This document shows positions 16,248 to 24,361 of a stretch of 64,000 nucleotides of DNA, in pieces (the stretch's first letter is position 1; the number at the start of each line of letters is the position of its first letter). Source of the DNA: Alkalicoccus luteus. Lineage in GTDB: Bacteria > Bacillota > Bacilli > Bacillales > Salisediminibacteriaceae. The position numbers and the translations under genes were made by a program. The notes below the pieces were generated by a model. That model made no database searches. It was not told where the DNA came from and saw nothing but the letters and a program-made list of their open reading frames with translations. Location: NCBI GenBank assembly GCA_052061695.1, contig JBPZEY010000006.1. One strand, written 5' to 3'.

Positions 16248-17120
16248 ATGAGCATACCGAAAGTTGCTACATATTCGATTATCGGATTTGATCCAGAGAC
16301 AGGCGAAACAGGAATAGCCGTGCAGTCCAAATTTCTTGGTGTTGGCGCCGTGGTCCCCTGGGCTGAGGCTGGAACAGGGGCCGTCGCAACGCAGTCGTTT
16401 GCAAACACCGGGTTTGGACCGGACGGCCTGCAGCTCTTGAAGGAAGGGTTTTCAGCAACGGAAGTTGTGGAAAAGCTGATAGCAGATGATAAAGATGCCG
16501 CTTTAAGGCAGTTTGCTATTATGGATCAAAATGGGCGGACAGCGGCATATACCGGGAGCGAATGCTTTGACTGGGCCGGTCACCGTGAAGGGCGCTACTG
16601 CACCGCTCAGGGAAACATCCTGAAAAATAAAGAAACCGTTGAACAGATGGTAGCGTCGTTCGAATCTTCGGAGGGACCGATAGCGGAGCGGCTGCTCGCT
16701 GCACTGGATGCCGCTCAAGCAGCCGGCGGAGATTCAAGGGGCAAGCAGTCTGCCGCACTGTTTATCGTGCAGCGGGAAGGCGGGTACGGCGGCTATAATG
16801 ATCGAAAATATGATTTGCGTGTTGATGATCATAAAGAGCCGCTTGCTGAGCTGAGACGTTTGTACGAGCTTCACCAGCTTTACTTTACCAGACCTGATGA
16901 AAACGATCTGCTGGAGCTGGATGGAGAAGTATTGGAGGAAGTGCAGGAGCATTTAGTGCGCGAAAACTTGCTTAATCAGAAAGCGGCTGCTTATACAGAT
17001 GAAGTGAAAGCAGCACTTGAAGCCTATTTTATGCAGGAGAATTTTGAGGAACGCTGGCAGGATGATGATAAAATAGACCCGGCTGTCCTTACCTTTATGA
17101 GGAGCAGAAGGGAAAGCTGA
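16248..17120 (+). CDS. DUF1028 family protein (Ntn-hydrolase-like)
   Basis: The N-terminal 200 residues are a DUF1028 domain: TYSIIGFDPETGETGIAVQSKFLGVG and VATQSFANTGFGPDGLQLL are the hallmark pieces. The family has an Ntn-hydrolase-like fold and unknown substrate. The C-terminal 90 residues are an acidic helical extension. I start at ATG 16248 because GAGGAGGG at 16231-16238 is 9 bases away. The in-frame ATG at 16224 has no ribosome site. It is followed 36 bases later by an EutH-like gene and probably shares its transcript. The role is unknown, and a hydrolase acting on a small amino compound is only a guess. Confidence 0.82.
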   Translation: MSIPKVATYSIIGFDPETGETGIAVQSKFLGVGAVVPWAEAGTGAVATQSFANTGFGPDGLQLLKEGFSATEVVEKLIADDKDAALRQFAIMDQNGRTAAYTGSECFDWAGHREGRYCTAQGNILKNKETVEQMVASFESSEGPIAERLLAALDAAQAAGGDSRGKQSAALFIVQREGGYGGYNDRKYDLRVDDHKEPLAELRRLYELHQLYFTRPDENDLLELDGEVLEEVQEHLVRENLLNQKAAAYTDEVKAALEAYFMQENFEERWQDDDKIDPAVLTFMRSRRES

Positions 17121-17156
17121 GGACCTGGCAGCAACGAAGCAGAAGGAGCAGGACAG

Positions 17157-18251
17157 ATGCTGTTAAACCAATTTGTTATCTGGATACTTGTGCTTGCCGC
17201 AGCAGCCGGTGCGGCAGACAAAATCAGAGGAAATAAAAAAGGCTACGGAGAAGCTTTTGACGAGGGGTTCCGCACGATGGGGCCTCTCGCCTTTGTCATG
17301 GTAGGAATGATCTCAGTAGCTCCGCTGCTGGCAGAACTTCTTCGCCCCATCCTCATTCCGGTCTTTACATTAATCGGGGCCGATCCTGGTATGTTTCCCG
17401 GCATGCTGCTGGCAGTGGATATGGGAGGGTACCCGCTCGCCTTGGAACTCGCGGAAACGAGGGAGGCTGCACTGCTTTCCGGTATTATTTTGGCAACGAT
17501 GCTCGGACCGGTTTTCGTGTTTACGGTGCCTGTTGCACTTGGGCTGATACATAAAGAAGATCATACGGTGTTCGCAGAAGGAATTATGCTGGGGCTGATT
17601 CCTGTTCCTGCCGGTGCATTTCTTGCTGGTCTTGCAGCAGGAATGCCGGCTATGTTCGTGCTGCAGCAGCTCATCCCTGCTGCGGTACTGGTTATGGGCA
17701 TGGTTGCTGGACTTTATTGGGCCGGCTCGTCTATAGTCAAGCTCTTCATCACGGGTGGAAGGCTGATCATGGCTTTTATTACAGTCGTCATTTTTATCCT
17801 GATCGTACAGGAGCTTACCGGCGTCGTGATTATGCCGGGCCTCACTCCTTTCCGCGAATCGATGGAAATTGTAGGCTTGATCGTGCTTGCACTGGCGGGC
17901 GCTTTTCCGCTTGTGCATTTTTTAAAGCGAACGCTTCACGACAAGCTGGCAGCCCGAAAAGGGGGGATCAGCGCCGATGGCTGGATCGGGTTTCTCACAC
18001 AGCTCGCTCACAGTATACCTGTTTACAAAAAGCTTCATACGCTGGACAGAGAAGCGAAACTGATGAATGTCGCTTTCAGTGTGAGCGGGGCATTTCTGCT
18101 GGGGGGGCACCTCGGCTTTACGGCGGCACTGGAGCCGGAAATGACCATCCCGATGCTGATCGGGAAAGCATCAGCAGGAGTGATGGCTGTGCTTTTAACA
18201 GCGGCTGTCATTCGCTCCAGGCAGAAATACGCAGGCAGCACGACATCGTAA
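17157..18251 (+). CDS. eutH: EutH-like membrane protein (ethanolamine utilization family)
   Basis: A 364-residue membrane protein with about ten helices. It matches EutH by family features such as MGPLAFVMVGMISVAPLLAELLRPI, a GADPGMFPGMLLAVDMGGYPLA loop and GGHLGFTAALEPEM near the C-terminus. EutH is thought to be an ethanolamine facilitator. None of the eut enzymes or shell proteins are next to it. AAGGAGC precedes the ATG. Pairing with a DUF1028 protein suggests it serves a different amino-alcohol or amine route here, or acts as a stand-alone uptake protein. Confidence 0.85.
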   Translation: MLLNQFVIWILVLAAAAGAADKIRGNKKGYGEAFDEGFRTMGPLAFVMVGMISVAPLLAELLRPILIPVFTLIGADPGMFPGMLLAVDMGGYPLALELAETREAALLSGIILATMLGPVFVFTVPVALGLIHKEDHTVFAEGIMLGLIPVPAGAFLAGLAAGMPAMFVLQQLIPAAVLVMGMVAGLYWAGSSIVKLFITGGRLIMAFITVVIFILIVQELTGVVIMPGLTPFRESMEIVGLIVLALAGAFPLVHFLKRTLHDKLAARKGGISADGWIGFLTQLAHSIPVYKKLHTLDREAKLMNVAFSVSGAFLLGGHLGFTAALEPEMTIPMLIGKASAGVMAVLLTAAVIRSRQKYAGSTTS

Positions 18252-18270
18252 TGCAGCTGCAGCGCCTAAC

Positions 18271-18312
18271 AAAAAGGCCGTCTCAATCATTTGATTGAGA
18301 CGGCCTTTTTGG
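18271..18312. terminator. bidirectional terminator after eutH
   Basis: AAAAAGGCCGTCTCAATCA pairs perfectly with TGATTGAGACGGCCTTTTT. It lies between convergent eutH and the receiver gene. Confidence 0.92.
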
Positions 18313-18335
18313 TGTTCGGTTCGAAAGAATAATCA

Positions 18336-18737
18336 TTAATGTTGAAGCTGTCTATCCACCGGAAAGCGCCGGTACATGGCACGGCGGTCGGCAACGTTCG
18401 CAAGCTGCCGGACCTGCTCGGCAGTAACAGGTTTAGGCAGCACAGCATCAGCACCGAGCTGAAGCGCTTTTCGCAGGTGTCCTCTTGTATGACAGGACGA
18501 CTTTAACACGATGCACGGACTGCCCGGCATACGCTGCAGCTGCTTCAGCAGAGAGATCCCATCTCCTGACGCCATAATAATATCGAGAATGACCATTTCA
18601 GGTTCCAGCTGCTCAACATAAGCCAGAACCTGCTCTGAAGAGTCCGTTTCCACCACTTGCACATCATTTTCCACGAGTACATCCGCAATCAGCTTCCGAT
18701 CATCACGATCCTGATTGCACAGCAATGCAGTCTGCAA
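18336..18737 (-). CDS. stand-alone response-regulator receiver domain
   Basis: A 133-residue protein consisting of one CheY-like receiver. The acidic pair is DRDD near the N-terminus. The phospho-acceptor Asp sits in MVILDIIMASGDG, the switch Ser in VLKSS, and the conserved Lys in VLPKPV. There is no output domain, so it acts by protein contact, like CheY or Spo0F. The TTG start at 18737 is preferred because GGGAGGGG is about 8 bases upstream. The in-frame ATG at 18767 lacks a ribosome site. No histidine kinase is nearby, so its partner is not known. Confidence 0.82.
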   Translation of the reverse strand: MQTALLCNQDRDDRKLIADVLVENDVQVVETDSSEQVLAYVEQLEPEMVILDIIMASGDGISLLKQLQRMPGSPCIVLKSSCHTRGHLRKALQLGADAVLPKPVTAEQVRQLANVADRRAMYRRFPVDRQLQH

Positions 18738-19250
18738 GAAATTCCCCTCCCAATAGATTGTTTCCATAGTGTATCAGTGTAAATGCTTGAAAAAAAGGGG
18801 GCTTGGTGAAAGAATCGCATAAATCTGTGAAATAGAAAGACCCTTTCATACAAAAGCAAAAAAGCGGCACACTTGCAAGAGTGGATGCATGTACATAGGT
18901 TCATTCTGAACACGGACATAATCGGTAGAGAAGATGTCGAATGAACCAAGATGAGTGAATTAGCAGAATAGTTAATTCTTTTCAAGTAAATATGAAATTT
19001 TGTTTAAAATCTATTTATTTGTTGCGTAAAAGGTGGTATATTGAAGGCACTTAAGAAAACGCTGTCAACGCATGTCGTATGTCATGGTAAGAGGTCAGAC
19101 ATCAAACATGTGATTTTTTTCTTAGTTGGAAGCGTTTTTAAGATTATATTTTGAGACATAATGTGGCATAATGGTTTCAGAGTTTTTATCTTTCTCTATT
19201 TTTAAGGGATAAAAACTGAAATAATACATTATTCTAGGGGGATGCTCGAC
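18738..19250. other. long leader/intergenic region before the BMP lipoprotein gene
   Basis: About 500 bases without a supported gene. It contains a cre-like site (19054-19067) and a 10-bp inverted repeat (19181-19190 with 19208-19217) just before the ribosome site. Several AT-rich stretches could hold a promoter, but I cannot place -35 and -10 with proper spacing. No purine riboswitch core is visible. Confidence 0.5.
19054..19067 (+). promoter_or_regulatory. candidate CcpA (cre) site upstream of the nucleoside transporter
   Basis: AGAAAACGCTGTCA matches the cre consensus TGWNANCGNTNWCA at 13 of 14 positions. It is 184 bases before the lipoprotein start, so repression at an upstream promoter is possible. 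Confidence 0.45.
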
Positions 19251-20438
19251 ATGAAAAAGAGTACAACGATGCTGCTTTCATCTGTGCTGACTGCAGGAGT
19301 TCTGCTAGCGGCTTGCGGAGACGGGGACAACAATGAAAACACCACTCCGGTAAATGATGGAAACGAAAATGCTGGCAATGCTGCTGAGGAAAATGACGCT
19401 GACGAAAACGCTGGCAACGAAGGCGAGGAAGACGGCGGAAACGAAGCTGCAGGCGAAGGCGGCGAAGGTTTCTCTTCCAAAATGGTTACAGATGTCGGCG
19501 GGGTTGATGATCGTTCATTCAACGAATCTGCCTGGGCAGGTCTGACTGAATTTGGCGAAGACTTTCCGGAAGCTGATGTAGATTATATCCAGTCTGGAGA
19601 TGCGGCGGACTACCTGCCAAACTTGCAGCAGCTGGCACGTGAAGGGACAGATCTTTCGTTTGCAATCGGATTCCTGATGGCTGACGACGTTCGTACGGTG
19701 GCCGAGCAAAACCCGGATCAGAATTTTGCAATCGTTGATGAAGTGGTTACAGATGATGATGGCAATCCGCTTGATAACCTTGCTAGTATCACGTTTGCAG
19801 AGCACGAAGGCTCTTTCCTAGTAGGTGTTATTGCAGCGATGCATACAGAAACAGATGAAGTTGGATTTATCGGCGGCGTAGAAAGCCCGCTCATCAAAAA
19901 ATTCGAAAATGGATTTAAAGCTGGCGTAAGCTACGTTGACTCTGATATTGAAATTGCCGTACAGTACGCTCAAGACTTTAACGATGCTTCAACAGGCCAA
20001 AACATTGCCGACACAATGTATTCCAATGGTGCTGACATTATCTATCACGCTGCCGGCGGAACAGGAAACGGCCTCTTCACAGAAGCAATTGACCGTAACC
20101 AGAGCGGCGAAACTGTCTGGGCTATCGGGGTTGACCAGGATCAGGCGCTGACAGAAGGCGGATGGGACGAAGGAAACGTCATTCTTTCTTCTATGGTTAA
20201 GCGTGTAGACCAGGCAGTATATACAGTCTCTGAAGATACGATGAACGGCAACTTCCCAGGCGGAGAAACGCTTGAATTCGGTCTTGAGGATGATGGTGTA
20301 GGTATTGCTGAAACTCAGGACAACGTTTCTGATGATGCAATCGAAGCTGTTGAAGAATACGAGCAGATGATCACAGACGGAGAAATTGAAGTTCCACAGA
20401 CAGATGAAGAGTATGAGGAGTTCATGGACTCTCTCTAA
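19251..20438 (+). CDS. BMP-family substrate-binding lipoprotein (purine nucleoside ABC transporter)
   Basis: The extracellular binding lipoprotein of a PnrA/Med-type ABC importer, equivalent to B. subtilis YufN (NupN). Signal peptide with lipobox LAAC, then a 50-residue low-complexity acidic linker rich in Asn, Glu and Gly. The binding domain follows: DVGGVDDRSFNESAW, FIGGVESPLIKKFENGF, YHAAGGTGNG and WAIGVDQDQ are BMP signatures. Start ATG 19251 is 9 bases after AGGGGG, whereas ATG 19242 abuts it. The following hairpin and the ATPase and permease genes complete the system. Nucleoside specificity is inferred from family and gene order. Confidence 0.9.
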   Translation: MKKSTTMLLSSVLTAGVLLAACGDGDNNENTTPVNDGNENAGNAAEENDADENAGNEGEEDGGNEAAGEGGEGFSSKMVTDVGGVDDRSFNESAWAGLTEFGEDFPEADVDYIQSGDAADYLPNLQQLAREGTDLSFAIGFLMADDVRTVAEQNPDQNFAIVDEVVTDDDGNPLDNLASITFAEHEGSFLVGVIAAMHTETDEVGFIGGVESPLIKKFENGFKAGVSYVDSDIEIAVQYAQDFNDASTGQNIADTMYSNGADIIYHAAGGTGNGLFTEAIDRNQSGETVWAIGVDQDQALTEGGWDEGNVILSSMVKRVDQAVYTVSEDTMNGNFPGGETLEFGLEDDGVGIAETQDNVSDDAIEAVEEYEQMITDGEIEVPQTDEEYEEFMDSL

Positions 20439-20482
20439 ATACTGACCCGGCACATCCGGTTTGAATGTCAATTTCACCCGGC

Positions 20483-20515
20483 AAACAGAGGCTAGTCTTG
20501 TACTAGCCTTTGTTT
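20483..20515 (+). terminator. partial terminator/attenuator between binding protein and ATPase genes
   Basis: AAACAGAGGCTAGT and ACTAGCCTTTGTTT form a 14-bp stem with one mismatch and a 5-base loop, with no long T-run after it. It may let more binding-protein mRNA than transporter mRNA accumulate, a common arrangement. Confidence 0.6.
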
Positions 20516-20642
20516 ATACCCATTTGCCGGTTTAAATGACAAGTTTCGACAGGATTAGACAAGTAACACCGGGACTTCTGCTGAAGCGGTTCATGCTTCC
20601 AGCGGTCATCTTTTAACTGCACTACACAGGGAGTTGTTAATA

Positions 20643-22172
20643 GTGGAATACGTAATCGAAATGAATAATATCCGCAAAGAGTTTCCGGGCATCGTAGCGA
20701 ATGACAATATCACGCTGCAGGTCAAACAAGGCGAAATTCATGCCCTTCTTGGAGAAAATGGTGCCGGGAAATCAACGCTTATGAACGTCTTGTTCGGCTT
20801 GTATCAGCCCGAACGAGGAGAAATTAAGGTTCGTGGTGAGAAGGTGAACATCACGGATCCGAACGTAGCCAACGACCTCGGGATCGGCATGGTGCATCAG
20901 CACTTTATGCTCGTGCAGAATTTTTCCGTCACAGAAAACATTATTTTGGGCAGTGAACCGACCTCCCGCGGTACGATTAACTTAAAAAAAGCGGAAAAAG
21001 ACGTGCAGGAAATTTCTGACCGTTACGGCCTGCGCGTAGATCCCCGTGCAAAAATTGAGGATATTTCAGTTGGCATGCAGCAGCGTGCGGAGATCTTAAA
21101 AACACTTTACCGGGGCGCTGAGATTCTCATCTTTGATGAGCCGACAGCTGCACTTACCCCGCAGGAAATTAAAGAACTGATTCAAATTATGAACAACCTG
21201 ATCAAAGAAGGAAAATCGATTATCCTCATCACTCATAAACTGAAGGAGATTTTGCAGGTATGTGACCGCTGTACGGTTATTCGCCGCGGAGTAGGCGTCG
21301 GCACCGTAGAGGTGGAGGGAGCAACAGAGAGCAGTCTGGCAGAGATGATGGTCGGAAGAGAAGTCAGCTTCCAGGTGGAAAAAGGACCGGCTGAGCCGAA
21401 AGAACTTGTACTGGACGTGAAAGATCTCGTTGTTGAAGATTCACGAGGTGTTGATGTCGTCAATAAGCTGAACCTGCAAGTACGTGAAGGGGAAATTATT
21501 GGTCTTGCTGGGGTTGACGGGAACGGTCAGACCGAACTTGTGGAAGCAATCACCGGACTTCGCAAGGCAAAGAGCGGAACTATTTCCATTTCCGGAACGG
21601 ATACAACGTCTTTGAAACCTCGTAAGGTGACCGAAACGGGAATCGGACATATTCCGCAGGACCGTCATAAGCACGGGCTTGTACTTGATTTTACAATCGG
21701 GGAAAACGTACTGCTGCAAACATATTATCAGAAGCCGTTTACAAACACAGGCGTACTGAACTACAACCTGATGTATGAAAAAGCAAAATCGCTGATTGAG
21801 GAATACGACGTTCGTACGCCGTCGGAAAAAACGCAGGCACGTGCGCTGTCAGGCGGGAATCAGCAGAAAGCAATTATTGCAAGGGAAGTAGACCGTTCCC
21901 CGAATCTTCTCGTTGCAGCACAGCCTACACGAGGTTTGGATGTTGGAGCCATTGAGTTCATCCACCGGAAGCTGATCGAAGAACGGGATAAAGGACGGGC
22001 AGTTCTGCTTGTCTCCCTGGAACTGGAAGAAGTCATGAACGTCAGTGATAAAATTGCCGTTATTTATGAAGGGGAAATTGTCGCAATAGTGAACTCCGAT
22101 GAAACGACGGAACAAGAACTAGGTCTGCTGATGGCAGGCGGTTCGAAGGAAGCAGGTGAGCCAGCCACATGA
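20643..22172 (+). CDS. nucleoside ABC transporter, duplicated ATP-binding subunit
   Basis: A 509-residue protein with two fused ATPase domains, as in RbsA and YufO (NupO). Domain 1 has Walker A GENGAGKST and Walker B ILIFDEPTAAL. Domain 2 has the degenerate loop GVDGNGQTE and a Walker B-like VAAQPTRGLD. The signatures are SVGMQQR and LSGGNQQK. It powers the two permeases encoded downstream. The start is GTG 20643, 9 bases after GGGAG; the upstream TTG 20634 touches the ribosome site. The first permease overlaps its stop by 4 bases. Confidence 0.92.
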   Translation: MEYVIEMNNIRKEFPGIVANDNITLQVKQGEIHALLGENGAGKSTLMNVLFGLYQPERGEIKVRGEKVNITDPNVANDLGIGMVHQHFMLVQNFSVTENIILGSEPTSRGTINLKKAEKDVQEISDRYGLRVDPRAKIEDISVGMQQRAEILKTLYRGAEILIFDEPTAALTPQEIKELIQIMNNLIKEGKSIILITHKLKEILQVCDRCTVIRRGVGVGTVEVEGATESSLAEMMVGREVSFQVEKGPAEPKELVLDVKDLVVEDSRGVDVVNKLNLQVREGEIIGLAGVDGNGQTELVEAITGLRKAKSGTISISGTDTTSLKPRKVTETGIGHIPQDRHKHGLVLDFTIGENVLLQTYYQKPFTNTGVLNYNLMYEKAKSLIEEYDVRTPSEKTQARALSGGNQQKAIIAREVDRSPNLLVAAQPTRGLDVGAIEFIHRKLIEERDKGRAVLLVSLELEEVMNVSDKIAVIYEGEIVAIVNSDETTEQELGLLMAGGSKEAGEPAT

Positions 22173-23230
22173 AAAACTTTATGCAGGGAAGAGGATTCAA
22201 CATTCTGATCCCGCTCATTGCCATCTTCTTTGGTTTTGCGGCGGGGGCAGTCATTATGCTCTTCAGTGGGAATAACCCGATTGAAGGTTACAGTGCACTG
22301 ATTGCCGGAATTGTTGGAGAGCCTTATGACTTTGGGGAAACCCTTCAGCGAATGACGCCGCTTATTTTTTCCGGGCTGGCTGTTGCCTTCGCTTTTCGCA
22401 CAGGATTACTTAATATCGGGGTAGAAGGACAGCTGATTGTAGGCTGGTTTACCTCCGTCTACGTCGGTCTTGCAATTGAAGCGCCGATGATTATCCACCT
22501 TCCGCTCGCTATCGCAGCAGGTGCAGTAGCAGGAGCTCTTTGGGGATTTGTTCCGGGTTATTTAAAAGCCCGCTTTCAGGTCCACGAGGTAATTGTCACG
22601 ATTATGATGAACTATATTGCGATGCATGTGACGAATTCATTGATACGTACGTACTTGCTGGACAGCGGTCAGCGGACCGGGTTTATTAACAGTACCGCTT
22701 CACTTGAATCAGGATTTCTTTCCGAACTGACTCAGTTTTCCAGGCTGCATTGGGGCTTCTTTATTGCCGCAGCAGCATGTGTACTTATGTGGTTTATTTT
22801 ATGGAAAACGAAAAAAGGCTTCGAGCTGCGTTCTGTCGGCTATAACAAAAATGCCTCGCTTTATGCAGGAATGAACGTAAACGCGAATATTATTCTCTCC
22901 ATGTCTGTGTCCGGTGCGTTTGCCGGAGCAGGCGGTGCCATGGTAGGACTTGGAACGTATCAGTACGCCAACATTCTGCCGGCATTTACGAATATCGGTT
23001 TTGATGGGATTGCCGTCGCCCTTCTCGGAGCAAGTACGTCTGTCGGGATCTTCCTCGCTGCATTCCTGTTTGGCGGTCTGCAGCAGGGAGCGAATATGAT
23101 GCAGTCGCGGGCAGGCGTTGCACCTGAGCTGGTTGAAATTATTATCGCCCTGATCATTTTCTTCGTAGCATCCAGCTATATCATCCGCTGGGGACTCGGG
23201 CGCCTCGCTAGCCGGAAGGGGGATAAGTAA
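22169..23230 (+). CDS. nucleoside ABC transporter permease 1
   Basis: A BPD_transp_2-family membrane subunit (353 residues, about nine helices), equivalent to B. subtilis YufP (NupP). The coupling-loop region is LRSVGYNKNASLYAGMNV and the family motif is FRTGLLNIGVEGQ. Its ATG overlaps the ATPase stop (ATGA), showing translational coupling, and its stop abuts the next permease start. Confidence 0.91.
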   Translation: MKNFMQGRGFNILIPLIAIFFGFAAGAVIMLFSGNNPIEGYSALIAGIVGEPYDFGETLQRMTPLIFSGLAVAFAFRTGLLNIGVEGQLIVGWFTSVYVGLAIEAPMIIHLPLAIAAGAVAGALWGFVPGYLKARFQVHEVIVTIMMNYIAMHVTNSLIRTYLLDSGQRTGFINSTASLESGFLSELTQFSRLHWGFFIAAAACVLMWFILWKTKKGFELRSVGYNKNASLYAGMNVNANIILSMSVSGAFAGAGGAMVGLGTYQYANILPAFTNIGFDGIAVALLGASTSVGIFLAAFLFGGLQQGANMMQSRAGVAPELVEIIIALIIFFVASSYIIRWGLGRLASRKGDK

Positions 23231-24196
23231 ATGGATGTGATACTGCAAATACTATACATTATTGTGCCTGCATCGCTGATTGCAGCTACTCCCCTGATGC
23301 TGACAGCTATGGGCGGCTTGTTCAGTGAGCGTTCCGGGGTCGTCAATATCGGCCTGGAAGGTCTGATGGTCATGGGGGCCTTCGGCGGGATTATGGGAAC
23401 ACTCATCTTTGAAGGCATGGGCTTTGGGAACCTTTCTCCCTGGATGGGGATTGGCTTTGCGATCGTCATTGGTGCGATCTTCTCTCTATTTCATGCAGTA
23501 GCCTCGATTTCGTTTCGGGCGGATCAGATCGTTTCCGGTGTTGCACTGAACTTTCTGGCACTTGGTCTAACTGTTTTTATCGTGCGAGAAGTATTCGACC
23601 GCGGTCAAACCGATACGATCAGTGCGCGAATTTTTCGAACGAACATCCCTATTTTGAGTGATATTCCAATTCTCGGACCAATGCTTTTCTCACGCGTTTA
23701 TTTAACAACGTACATTGCACTATTGATTGTCGTTTTAGTGTGGTACGTCGTATTCAAAACACCGTTTGGTCTCCGGCTGCGCGCAGTTGGTGAACATCCG
23801 ATGGCAGCTGATACGATGGGAATTAAAGTGCTGCGTATGCGCTATATCGGCGTTATGCTCAGTGGTGCATTCGCCGGTGCAGGCGGTGCTGTCTATGCGG
23901 TTACGATCGCAGGGAACTTTGCGGCAGGTACGATTGTCGGTCAGGGCTTTATGGCACTTGCAGCCCTTATATTTGGAAAATGGACCCCATTTGGTGCCAT
24001 GGGGGCAGCCATTTTCTTTGGATTTGCGATGGCGCTTAGTACATCAGCACAACAGCTGCCGGGATTCCAAAACATTCCGCAGGTTTACTTCCTGATCCTG
24101 CCGTACGTACTGACGATTTTTGCTCTCGCTGGATTTGTCGGCAAAGCAGAGCCGCCGAAAGCATTGAATCAGCCATATACAAAAGGAAGCCGTTAA
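23231..24196 (+). CDS. nucleoside ABC transporter permease 2
   Basis: The second BPD_transp_2 membrane subunit (321 residues), equivalent to B. subtilis YufQ (NupQ). It carries SERSGVVNIGLEGLMVMGAF and the coupling segment LRAVGEHPMAADTMGIKV. It begins immediately after the stop of permease 1 and ends at a terminator, closing the four-gene unit. Confidence 0.91.
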   Translation: MDVILQILYIIVPASLIAATPLMLTAMGGLFSERSGVVNIGLEGLMVMGAFGGIMGTLIFEGMGFGNLSPWMGIGFAIVIGAIFSLFHAVASISFRADQIVSGVALNFLALGLTVFIVREVFDRGQTDTISARIFRTNIPILSDIPILGPMLFSRVYLTTYIALLIVVLVWYVVFKTPFGLRLRAVGEHPMAADTMGIKVLRMRYIGVMLSGAFAGAGGAVYAVTIAGNFAAGTIVGQGFMALAALIFGKWTPFGAMGAAIFFGFAMALSTSAQQLPGFQNIPQVYFLILPYVLTIFALAGFVGKAEPPKALNQPYTKGSR

Positions 24197-24205
24197 GTAT
24201 TGCTT

Positions 24206-24237
24206 ACGCCGTCTCTGTCTGACAGAGGCGGCGTTTT
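24206..24237 (+). terminator. terminator of the nucleoside transporter operon
   Basis: ACGCCGTCTCTGTC pairs with GACAGAGGCGGCGT (one mismatch), followed by TTT. Confidence 0.78.
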
Positions 24238-24361
24238 GCAGCTGCTTGAGAGGAGCTGCATGACGTCATGCGGCAGTGGAAAAGATTTCTGAGCGGCTTC
24301 ATCTGTGCTAAGATAGGGTAGGTGCGCATTAGCGTACATGCATGTGAAAGAGGTGAATGCG

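Noticed and set aside
18738..19250. Purine riboswitch before the nucleoside transporter
   Set aside because: I looked for the conserved loop and junction pieces of the guanine/adenine aptamer and did not find them in order.
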